Shown in pieces: positions 6,477 through 12,571 of a stretch of 12,571 nt of DNA. Position numbers and translations under genes: made by a program. Below the pieces are notes generated by a model. It was not told the DNA's origin. It saw only the letters and a list, made by a program, of their open reading frames with translations, and did no database searches. The stretch lies in the NCBI GenBank assembly GCA_964589175.1, contig CAZPRY010000080.1, positions 1-12,571 of the forward strand, written 5' to 3'. Source of the DNA: CAZPRY01 sp964589175 (GTDB taxonomy: Bacteria > Fidelibacterota > UBA2242). Numbering within the stretch: position 1 is the first letter of the stretch; each line of letters opens with the position of its first letter.

Positions 6477-8177
6477 CTATCGAATGATGGTGAATTTACG
6501 GCTGACTGTCTTTGATCCAACCCGGCAAACGATGAAATAGACCCCTGACGGCGGGTTTTTCCCGGCGATAAGTTCGTAGGGAATGTGAAGGATATTCGGC
6601 CCAAACTGCAGCTCCGCGGCTTCATACTTTACACGCAACAGTTCCTGCCCGAGCAGATTAATGATCGAGCATTCCAGGGAACTCAGCCGTCTGCCCAGCT
6701 GTAATTTAAAATTCAGGTCCGATTCCAGGTACATTCCGAGCGGATTCGGATATAAAGCGAGAAACACGCTTGGATATGAAACGGTGTCCGGAAATTGGGC
6801 CACTGTCAGGCTATACGCGACGTCGTTTTGGACATCGTTGTTAGTGACGAATATTCCCAGGGAATCTCCAGGGCCGGCCTCTCCGATCAGGAAATCCGTG
6901 TAGAAAGTAAATGGTTCGGAAATATCTTCTCCCGAATCCTTATTCAGGATCAGGCTGCCGTAAAAACCCTGGTCCAAACCGGCGAAATTTTTCAAGCCGA
7001 TCAGCATGTTCGATTCCACGGCAACCATTATCAGATTGGTCGAAAAGGGCTCGCCGGTGATTTCGAAATCCACTTCGTCGACCAGATTTGCACTATTATT
7101 CGAGGGAAACTGCAACAGAGGGAAGTCGCGGGCATCAGGGGATAGTGCTTGTATCTCATCGTAGCGGCTGCCGGTAAAATAGCTGCGTCTTACGAATTCA
7201 TTCCACAATGCAGCGGTGCCGGTACCGTATTGTGCCAGGGTTTCGTCCAGGGCCGTAAAAGCGAAATCGTCCTTGATCTTTTCCCAGATTTGCGCCAAAA
7301 TCTGCTCCCCGTAAAGATCTGTAATATATCTAATGAACATGCCCAAACTATAATGATAATAATTGGACCAGAGACTTTCTTCCGGAGAATAGAAGAATAG
7401 CGGTAAATACTGGAAATAGTCATCGACTGCCGGGTAGGCCCGCTCCTCCATCCAGACCGAACACCACTCCAGGAAATAACGATCGTCGGCTGCAGTCGAC
7501 ACCCCCGGTAGGCCGTTGGATTCATGCCAGTTGTAGCCCAGTTGCACCGCATGGAAGAATTCATGGGCGATAGTGACGTGCAGGGCATCCGGACCCCGGG
7601 TGTAGTAAATCTCTTCCGCAAAATCGTTATCGATTACTATATAAGAGCTGTAGTCATAGGGCCGGTTCGTTTGCTGAATCTCGTTTTCGGGATAGGTGAC
7701 GCCGTAGTTATCGTCGCGCGGCCAATCCCGCAGAAAAATGTCGTATTCGGGCCCATCCGTGTTGTTATCGCCCGGCGGTGGATCGAAATTCAGCGTATCC
7801 ACCAGAATCCGGTAAACCCGCTCCGCACTTCGAGCGGCATCGTAGACCCAATCCGGTACGCCGTCGGGGTTGGTAGAGGTCAATGGTACCGCATCGGCTC
7901 CGCTGACAGTGTAGTGAATTTTGAAGTGGCCCTGTTCCGACACATAATTTTCGGATAGAGACGGCCGATCGAACATGCTTTTTCCGAACATTTCGGCATA
8001 ATATGCGGGATGGATCGTCTCTGGATCATTGATCGGGGAGGCCTGATCGGCTGAGAGAGTCCGTATGCGGGTTGGTTTGGCAAAAACAGCCAACCTGTCT
8101 GCGGAATGAGCGGCGCCTGACGCAAGCGAAATCAGGATTTGGATCAGGAATATACTTTTCAGAAGGATAAATCGCAT
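6477..8177 (-). CDS. Secreted zinc metalloprotease with T9SS sorting domain (MXAN_6640-like)
   Basis: 566 aa. Residues 1-25 are a Sec signal peptide (basic start, ILLKSIFLIQILISLASG core, likely cleavage after AAHS). The mature N-terminal part leads to the catalytic motif HEFFH at 205-209 (VTIAHEFFHAVQLGY), with WMEE at 243-246 about 35 residues later, where Glu245 is a plausible third zinc ligand as in gluzincins. This arrangement resembles the MXAN_6640 family of putative metalloproteases. A middle beta-rich region follows, then a C-terminal ~90-residue domain starting ALYPNP and ending SGVYFIVCRVGS...KFTIIR, the pattern of type A T9SS sorting domains. The product should therefore cross the outer membrane and be released or anchored at the surface. 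Its ATG directly follows the der stop (TAGATG), and yigZ follows after 2 nt. Confidence 0.87.
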   Translation of the reverse strand: MRFILLKSIFLIQILISLASGAAHSADRLAVFAKPTRIRTLSADQASPINDPETIHPAYYAEMFGKSMFDRPSLSENYVSEQGHFKIHYTVSGADAVPLTSTNPDGVPDWVYDAARSAERVYRILVDTLNFDPPPGDNNTDGPEYDIFLRDWPRDDNYGVTYPENEIQQTNRPYDYSSYIVIDNDFAEEIYYTRGPDALHVTIAHEFFHAVQLGYNWHESNGLPGVSTAADDRYFLEWCSVWMEERAYPAVDDYFQYLPLFFYSPEESLWSNYYHYSLGMFIRYITDLYGEQILAQIWEKIKDDFAFTALDETLAQYGTGTAALWNEFVRRSYFTGSRYDEIQALSPDARDFPLLQFPSNNSANLVDEVDFEITGEPFSTNLIMVAVESNMLIGLKNFAGLDQGFYGSLILNKDSGEDISEPFTFYTDFLIGEAGPGDSLGIFVTNNDVQNDVAYSLTVAQFPDTVSYPSVFLALYPNPLGMYLESDLNFKLQLGRRLSSLECSIINLLGQELLRVKYEAAELQFGPNILHIPYELIAGKNPPSGVYFIVCRVGSKTVSRKFTIIR

Positions 8178-9500
8178 CTATTTTTGTCGGAAATATATCG
8201 TTAGCGGTACGCCTGCAAACCGAAATTCCTCTCGCAGTTTATTCTCCAGAAATCGCTTGTATTCCTCTTTTACGTCTTGGGGGTCATTGCAGTAAAACGC
8301 AAAAATCGGAGGATCTTTTTTCAGTTGTGTAACGTATTTGATCTTGATATGTTTCCCCTTGGTCGCCGGCGGCGGTGTCCGATCGATAACGGTCTGAAAA
8401 TATTCGTTCAATTTGGCAGTGGAAATTCTCAACTGCCGATAGCGGTACACTTCCATCACTTCGCCCAGGATCTTGGAAACCCGCTGTTTCGTCAGAGCCG
8501 ACACAAACAATACCGGATAATGTTCGAGCGCACGGTACTGATCGATGATCGTCTGCTTATAGTCACGAGCCGTGTTGGTCGCTTTATCCATGAGATCCCA
8601 CTTATTCACCGCAACGATCAGGCCTTTCTTTTTATCGATGATGGCCCGGATGATATTGGCATCCTGACGCGAAAATCCCTTGGTGGCATCGATGACCATC
8701 AACGCCACTTGGCAACGTTCGATTGCCAGGTTAGCCCGCACCATGCTGTAAAACTCGACATTGCTGCTGATATTTTTCTTGCGGCGCAGGCCGGCTGTAT
8801 CGATGATTGTTACCTTCTGCCCGTAATATTTAATTTCCGAATCGACCGAATCGCGTGTCGTTCCGGGAATGTCCGTCACAATCGCTTTTTCGGCGCCGAT
8901 CAGCGCGTTGACAATGGAGGACTTGCCGGAGTTCGGCATTCCCACAATGGCAAGCTCCAGATGATCCTCTTCCGATTCTTTTTCGGCAGGCGCATCAACG
9001 GGCAATTTTTCCAGAATGGCATCCAGTAGATCACCGATACGCCTTCCGTTTATGGCCGAAATCGGAAACGGTTCGCCAAATCCGAATTCGAAGAACTCGA
9101 AAATCTGCTGTTCACGCTCTTCGTTATCGCTCTTATTCACGACCAGTAGAATCTGCTTGCCGGAAATGCGCAGCATCCCCGCAATCTCGCGGTCCATCGT
9201 CGTCACCAAATCCTCGACGTCCACCATAAAAAGCACCAGGTCGGCCTCTTCGATCGCCATTTGGACCTGGTAACGGATGGCACTCTCAATCTTGTCCGTG
9301 CTTTCCGGTACAAATCCGCCCGTATCGATCAGAACGAATTGGCTGCCGGTCCAGTTAACCAGCTCATATAAGCGGTCGCGGGTGATGCCGGCCTCGGAAT
9401 GGATAATGGATTTGCGCTTCTGGGCAATTCGGTTAAAAAGGGTGGACTTGCCGACATTCGGCCGCCCGACGATCGCGATAATGGGTTCTATTTTACTCAA
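8178..9500 (-). CDS. der: Ribosome-assembly GTPase Der (EngA)
   Basis: 440 aa with the unique tandem GTPase layout of Der. Domain 1 has P-loop GRPNVGKS (12-19), DTGG (59-62) and NKSD (122-125). Domain 2 has GMPNSGKS (187-194), DTAG (234-237) and NKWD (299-302). A C-terminal KH-like domain covers about 350-440. Der acts in late maturation of the 50S ribosomal subunit and is normally essential. The start is the TTG at 9500, which gives MSKIEPIIAIVGRP; AAGGA lies about 11 nt upstream. This start overlaps the last 8 bp of the DUF512 gene (TTGAGTAA), so translation of the two is probably coupled. All nucleotide-binding motifs are intact. Confidence 0.97.
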   Translation of the reverse strand: MSKIEPIIAIVGRPNVGKSTLFNRIAQKRKSIIHSEAGITRDRLYELVNWTGSQFVLIDTGGFVPESTDKIESAIRYQVQMAIEEADLVLFMVDVEDLVTTMDREIAGMLRISGKQILLVVNKSDNEEREQQIFEFFEFGFGEPFPISAINGRRIGDLLDAILEKLPVDAPAEKESEEDHLELAIVGMPNSGKSSIVNALIGAEKAIVTDIPGTTRDSVDSEIKYYGQKVTIIDTAGLRRKKNISSNVEFYSMVRANLAIERCQVALMVIDATKGFSRQDANIIRAIIDKKKGLIVAVNKWDLMDKATNTARDYKQTIIDQYRALEHYPVLFVSALTKQRVSKILGEVMEVYRYRQLRISTAKLNEYFQTVIDRTPPPATKGKHIKIKYVTQLKKDPPIFAFYCNDPQDVKEEYKRFLENKLREEFRFAGVPLTIYFRQK

Positions 9501-10773
9501 AATTTATTATTTCCTTAAAATCATTGTTTGATACTCTCACAGGTACACCGAACGCCTGCTGCAAATCCGCAGGAGAGAGATCGTCCAGCAGGAGACCGTC
9601 GGTATTCACACAGCGCGGTGGCAAGATAATGCGGTCATATTCGCCGGGCCGTTCAAGCTGCTCCAGAATATCCCGGCCGGTGATCAATCCCGCGACTCTC
9701 ACCGTCTCCCCGAAGAAGTGATTGCGAACCGCGGCGACGTCTATATGCAAATTCTCGATTTGATTCAACTTTGCGGCAACCTGTTCCCGTAAAACCGGCG
9801 CGGCCATCTCTCCCGTAACAAAAAGCAGTTTGCGCGGAACATCGATCTTCTGCGGCAAGCCGGGCAGTTGCTCCTTAAAAGCATCCAAGTAATCCCGGAC
9901 CAGGCCGACTCCATTCTCGATCTGGTAGAAACTAGCATAATATTCCGTGGGAGGCAACGGTTCTCCGGCCAGTAAGAAGAATTCATCGGCCGGATAGACA
10001 AACGCATCGTCTTCGAGGTTGGTGTATTGTTGCTGCCATTCTTCCGATCTGTCGAGCACCCGGCGGGCTGACTCCGCATCCACTGCCCGGATCTGCGGTA
10101 ATTTTTTACGATGTTTCGTCAGGCCTACCGGAACAATCGCTACCGAACGGATGGACTGCCGAAACCGGTACAAATCACGGATTGTCGTTTCCAGAATTTC
10201 CCCCTCATTCACATCCGGTATTAAAACGATCTGGACATGGATTTCGATTCGATTCTTGTCTAAAACCGCGAGTTTGTCCATCAGATCGTCGTCCGAGCGG
10301 GAGCGGAATATTTGACGGCGGACTTCGGCATCCGTAGCATGGACCGAGACATACAAGGGCGACAGACGCATGGCTATGATCCGCTCCAGATCCGCCTCGC
10401 CGACATTGGAAAGTGTGATGTAATTGCCGTAGAGAAAAGAATAGCGGTAGTCTTCATCACAGAAATAGATCGCCTGCCGCATTCCGGGTGGATTTTGTTT
10501 GATGAAGCAGAAAATGCAATTGTTGCGACAGGATCGGATTTTCATCTCTTCAAATTCAAGTCCCAAATCCTCGTCATATTCCTTTTCGATGGAGAAGGAT
10601 ATTTGTTCCTCACCACGCCGGATTTGAACATGCAATTCTTCCTCAGCCTGCATGAAGCGATAATCCAGAATATCCTGAACCGGGTGACCGTTCAGGGAGA
10701 CCAGCAGATCCCCTGCCTGCACACTATGTTGCGCCGCCAAGCTTTGTGTTTCAATCGCAATGATTTTGATCAT
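9493..10773 (-). CDS. DUF512 family PDZ/radical-SAM-like Fe-S protein
   Basis: 426 aa. The N-terminus is a PDZ-like domain (about 5-65; VQAGDLLVSLNGHPV at 18-32). A radical-SAM-type cluster motif follows, CRNNCIFC with Cys82, Cys86 and Cys89 (CxxxCxxC), then FIKQNPPGMRQ and the DEDYRYSFLYGNYITLSN stretch typical of the family. The C-terminal ~180 residues are the DUF512 domain (from about VYPADEFFLLAG). The family is conserved and often adjacent to der, but its reaction is not established. A 4Fe-4S cluster and SAM chemistry are inferred from the motif. It is the first gene of the four-gene operon, and its stop overlaps the der start by 8 bp. There is no strong Shine-Dalgarno before the ATG, and no clear promoter among the ~90 bp upstream. 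Confidence 0.92.
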   Translation of the reverse strand: MIKIIAIETQSLAAQHSVQAGDLLVSLNGHPVQDILDYRFMQAEEELHVQIRRGEEQISFSIEKEYDEDLGLEFEEMKIRSCRNNCIFCFIKQNPPGMRQAIYFCDEDYRYSFLYGNYITLSNVGEADLERIIAMRLSPLYVSVHATDAEVRRQIFRSRSDDDLMDKLAVLDKNRIEIHVQIVLIPDVNEGEILETTIRDLYRFRQSIRSVAIVPVGLTKHRKKLPQIRAVDAESARRVLDRSEEWQQQYTNLEDDAFVYPADEFFLLAGEPLPPTEYYASFYQIENGVGLVRDYLDAFKEQLPGLPQKIDVPRKLLFVTGEMAAPVLREQVAAKLNQIENLHIDVAAVRNHFFGETVRVAGLITGRDILEQLERPGEYDRIILPPRCVNTDGLLLDDLSPADLQQAFGVPVRVSNNDFKEIINFE

Positions 10774-11329
10774 AATCTATCTATGTGTGTTGCGGATAAT
10801 TTGTATTTCAGAAAATCCAGCGATCGGTAAATCGACTCTCGGATAAAAAATATTGTGCGGGTGAGGAAATTATCCGCAGGGGTCTCTACGATAGAATTCC
10901 AGGATTCAGGCCGCGTAAAAACACTTAAAATCTGATTCATATCACGAAAAACCTGACGCTGTAGAAATAAAGATTATACGGGTAATTCACCGAAACCCGG
11001 TAACTATTTTCTCGTTGATAAATAACTTTTTGAAACCTTCTGCCCTGTTGGATCATTTTTCAAGGCTGAAATTTAATCATATACAGGCTGAATATCACTA
11101 TTAAAAACGGAATAAACCGGCGCGATGCGAGCATCAAAATGTTTCAACCGCCATATTTGGGGATGAGATACTGAATTATACGGTGTTCTTCTTTATAAAA
11201 TTGACCATCTGGCGGCCGGGCCTTGGAGATTCTTTGATAGGGTGCCCTGTGAATGAATTTCACAATCAACACCGACAAGAAAGCCTGTCGGAAAATTGAT
11301 AATCTTCTAAGATTGATTTGGGTTTTTGA
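10774..11329. other. Non-coding stretch upstream of the DUF512-der operon
   Basis: No supportable gene lies in these ~556 bp. They hold the first copy of the ~54-bp repeat (annotated separately) and several small inverted repeats: GTGAA/TTCAC (11249-11263), CCGACA/TGTCGG (11272-11277 and 11286-11291) and AATCTT/AAGATT (11301-11314). None has a U-run directly after it. The operon promoter should be in the first ~100 bp, but I see only weak matches. Confidence 0.4.
10857..10909 (+). repeat. Interspersed repeat, copy 1 (diverged)
   Basis: It begins GCGGGTGAGG and contains GTCTCTACGATAGAA. It aligns to 11330-11383 with roughly four in five positions identical by eye and one 1-bp indel. It lacks the second arm of the hairpin seen in copy 2, so it may be a truncated or decayed copy. 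Confidence 0.65.
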
Positions 11330-11383
11330 GCGGGTGAGGGGAATCCTCCGCAGGAGTCTCTACGAGAGAACCCCAGTATCCAG
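11330..11383 (+). repeat. Interspersed repeat, copy 2
   Basis: It begins GCGGGTGAGGGGAATCCTCC and contains GTCTCTACGAGAGAA, in the same orientation as copy 1 about 470 bp away. Its right half forms the left arm of a long hairpin. It is probably a genome-wide intergenic repeat family; no coding capacity is apparent. Confidence 0.65.
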
Positions 11384-11418
11384 CATGGGAAGCTGGTGTT
11401 CTGGTTCTCTGTCGAGAC
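11356..11418. repeat. 63-nt imperfect palindrome (REP/MITE-like hairpin)
   Basis: Nested arms pair in order: GTCTC (11356-11360) with GAGAC (11414-11418), AGAGAA (11365-11370) with TTCTCT (11405-11410), CCAG (11373-11376) with CTGG (11401-11404), and CCAGC (11380-11384) with GCTGG (11392-11396) around a 7-nt loop. It lies about 24 nt beyond the stop of the minus-strand HTH-like gene, but no U-run follows on either strand, so a repetitive palindromic element fits better than a terminator. Confidence 0.6.
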
Positions 11419-11441
11419 ACGTATTATAATGAAACGGAACG

Positions 11442-12002
11442 TTATTGTTTTTTACGGTACAAAACCAGAAGAGCTTTATATAACTCCGGTGAGGTCTGAA
11501 ATTCCGGGGGGAACTTAACCTGGGCTAAGATGTTAATTTCTTCCTTATTCGGGGAATACACGACGGCATCGTCCGACTTTAGGAACATCTGGAGAGCGTA
11601 GGGAATAAAAGACGCCTGGGCTCCCCGAACGAGTTGCAGAACGTCTTTGGTTTCCTCGTTATCCAGGATCAATTTGTCGAAATACTGTCCGTATTTCGTT
11701 TCGATATTTACCGTTGTCAGATCCATGGCTTTAACAGGGATATCGGTGGCGTTTAGTTCATTCAGAATTTTAAACAGGATGATTTCCTGTTTCCCTTTAG
11801 TGGGCAAAGAGTCAACACCTTTGCCGATCCAGTTGTTAATCGTTTCACGGTACTCTCCAAGCATACGGGCTTTGTGGGCGATGTTTATACTTTTGTCCAT
11901 TCTAATTTTTTGAATAACTTCAAACAAATAGAAAATATTTTTTGAAAACATTTCCTTTTGTTTAATCCATTCTTTAGTATCTTTTACCTTCTGACGAGAC
12001 AT
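11442..12002 (-). CDS. Unrecognised protein with a helix-turn-helix-like segment
   Basis: 186 aa from the ATG at 12002, which follows a run of six G (12013-12008 on the minus strand) at 5 nt. An in-frame ATG at 12035 adds 11 residues but has no ribosome-binding site and would place the start inside the palindrome. The N-terminal region (about 20-62) is basic and helical. Residues 40-61, NIAHKARMLGEYRETINNWIGKG, fit a DNA-binding helix-turn-helix: an Ala-rich helix, LGE turn, then a recognition-like helix ending in Trp. The C-terminal ~120 residues match no domain I know. The gene is AT-rich and divergent from a 51-aa ORF, with a palindrome between, the usual layout of a self-regulating repressor in accessory or phage-derived DNA. 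The DNA-binding role is inferred, and a database match is not claimed. Confidence 0.6.
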   Translation of the reverse strand: MSRQKVKDTKEWIKQKEMFSKNIFYLFEVIQKIRMDKSINIAHKARMLGEYRETINNWIGKGVDSLPTKGKQEIILFKILNELNATDIPVKAMDLTTVNIETKYGQYFDKLILDNEETKDVLQLVRGAQASFIPYALQMFLKSDDAVVYSPNKEEINILAQVKFPPEFQTSPELYKALLVLYRKKQ

Positions 12003-12025
12003 ATTATCCCCCCGAAAAATAGTTA

Positions 12026-12054
12026 TTGCATACATTTATTATTTAATGTATAAT
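12026..12054 (+). promoter_or_regulatory. Sigma-70-type promoter towards the 51-aa ORF
   Basis: TTGCAT (12026-12031), a 17-bp spacer, and TATAAT (12049-12054, a perfect -10). Transcription should start near 12061, giving a leader of about 22 nt before the ATG at 12083. Confidence 0.65.
12030..12051. promoter_or_regulatory. Palindromic operator candidate
   Basis: ATACATT (12030-12036) and AATGTAT (12045-12051) are perfect inverted repeats with an 8-bp spacer. They run from the end of the -35 into the -10 of the rightward promoter, so a dimer bound here would block transcription. The site lies 28 bp upstream of the HTH-like gene's start and could also control that gene. Confidence 0.5.
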
Positions 12055-12082
12055 ATTTATTGTTTTATGGGATATGTTAAAT

Positions 12083-12238
12083 ATGAACACTAAAGCAAAA
12101 TACGACACAAGAAATATCGACCAGAAGGCTTTTGAAACAATTTTAAAGTTTTTCTTGTCGGTTGGTATCATAGAAAAGTTTCACTCAGTTAAGAATAATA
12201 TAATAGATAGTGATAAAAATATCAATAATAATTCATAG
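12083..12238 (+). CDS. Small protein of 51 aa, unknown function
   Basis: The ORF runs from ATG at 12083 to TAG at 12236-12238. The product starts MNTKAKYDTRNIDQKAFETI, has a short hydrophobic stretch (ILKFFLSVGII, about residues 20-30), and ends in an Asn/Asp-rich tail. The stretch is too short and too flanked by charge for a confident transmembrane helix. No Shine-Dalgarno is obvious: the only purine run, GGGA, is about 11 nt upstream. The case for a gene rests on the excellent promoter placed 22 nt upstream and the divergent regulator-like neighbour, not on the coding sequence. It may be the regulated target or an antagonist of the HTH-like protein. Confidence 0.4.
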   Translation: MNTKAKYDTRNIDQKAFETILKFFLSVGIIEKFHSVKNNIIDSDKNINNNS

Positions 12239-12323
12239 TATTTCAATTTAAATCAGCGATAATGCTAAAAATAATCCAAAAGAATCAAACACAATGTAAG
12301 CCGAGCGGGATTGGGGGTGTCGG

Positions 12324-12360
12324 AAATATCTTCCAAAACTGCTTTTTGTCGGAGATATTT
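12324..12360 (+). repeat. Inverted repeat before the tRNA-like remnant
   Basis: AAATATCTTCC (12324-12334) pairs with GGAGATATTT (12351-12360) with one bulged base and a 16-nt loop. It directly precedes the tRNA-Gly-like sequence. No U-run follows, so a terminator is unlikely. Confidence 0.4.
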
Positions 12361-12432
12361 GGTCTCCGTGATTTAATGGTAGAATATGGCCTTCCCAAGC
12401 ATGACATCCGAGTTCGATCTCCGCCGGGGCCT
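12361..12432 (+). pseudogene. Degraded tRNA-Gly (CCC)-like sequence
   Basis: The middle, TTTAATGGTAGAAT and TGGCCTTCCCAAGC, is a clear match to the D-loop and anticodon arm of bacterial tRNA-Gly with anticodon CCC, and AGTTCGATC resembles the T-loop. The fold is damaged. The acceptor arms GGTCTCC and GGGGCCT pair with one mismatch and several wobbles. The D stem is poorly paired. The 3' side of the anticodon stem appears to lack one base (GCATG where GCCATG is expected), and the T-loop is one base short if the T-stem is to pair. No CCA is encoded. A non-functional remnant is the best reading, perhaps left by an element that integrated at a tRNA gene. Confidence 0.5.
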
Positions 12433-12512
12433 CAGTGATTTGCGTGGAAATAGCGATGATTGTCCTGCCATTAAACAGCACCCGCTTTCAAAAACTGCAA
12501 TGAAACTCCCAA

Positions 12513-12571
12513 GGGACTGTCCCAAAAGAATAGTATTTTGAGATAATCGATGTTTGAGCTAAATTGGCTCA
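12513..12571. mobile_element. Terminus of an insertion sequence (right window edge)
   Basis: Bases 12517-12564 are the exact reverse complement of bases 1-48. The edge reads GGGACTGTCCCAAAAGAA, itself beginning with a perfect GGGAC/GTCCC palindrome. The element would extend rightwards out of the window; seven further bases (12565-12571) lie beyond the shared part. No transposase is visible. Confidence 0.6.

Noticed and set aside
8277..9029. 250-aa plus-strand open frame
   Set aside because: It lies antisense across der, whose motifs are intact. The frame is a composition shadow.
12248..12481. 77-aa minus-strand frame near the right edge
   Set aside because: It runs antisense through the tRNA-like sequence and the inverted repeat, has no ribosome-binding site that I can see, and shows no domain pattern.
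1..12571. Whole window as a composite transposon carried by the two IS-like ends
   Set aside because: The interior holds der, yigZ and a probable 6S RNA, which are core chromosomal genes. Two independent IS insertions with a contig break at each are simpler.
1..12571. CRISPR array
   Set aside because: No regularly spaced direct repeats of 25-40 bp were seen. The only repeat pair in the window is two diverged copies ~470 bp apart.

Overview
The window looks like one assembled contig from a Gram-negative bacterium, most likely of the Fibrobacteres-Chlorobi-Bacteroidetes (FCB) superphylum or a related candidate phylum. The main clue is a secreted metalloprotease with an N-terminal signal peptide and a C-terminal domain of the type IX secretion (T9SS) sorting type. 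A Der GTPase gene overlapping a PDZ/radical-SAM DUF512 gene is a common bacterial chromosomal pair and does not narrow the placement. No phylum can be fixed by eye.

Layout. Positions 1-560 are AT-rich and hold the 3' part of an unrecognised gene whose upstream end runs into what looks like an insertion-sequence terminus. A balanced-composition chromosomal core runs from about 650 to 10773: a 60-aa membrane protein (+), a GalT/Ap4A-phosphorylase-like HIT-superfamily protein (DUF4922 type, +), an MFS transporter (-, tail to tail with the previous gene and overlapping it by 14 bp), an isochorismatase-family cysteine hydrolase (-) with its own terminator, a dicarboxylate/acidic amino acid:cation symporter (+), a structured RNA that I read as a 6S RNA (+), and a tight four-gene minus-strand operon DUF512 / der / T9SS metalloprotease / yigZ. 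Within the operon the junctions are an 8-bp overlap, a directly abutting TAG-ATG, and a 2-bp gap.

Positions 10774-11441 carry no gene but hold two copies of a ~54-bp repeat, the second leading into a 63-nt imperfect hairpin. From 11442 the sequence is AT-rich again: a helix-turn-helix-like gene (-), a divergent promoter with a 7+8+7 palindrome lying across it, a 51-aa ORF (+), a degraded tRNA-Gly(CCC)-like sequence, and a second copy of the IS-like terminus.

The first 48 bases and bases 12517-12564 are exact reverse complements. The simplest explanation is that the contig breaks at both ends inside copies of the same IS, so both AT-rich flanks are probably accessory DNA around a conserved chromosomal core. 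The best candidates for undescribed biology are the 6S-like RNA at about 5579-5780 and the small divergent regulator/operator/51-aa ORF module at 11442-12238.
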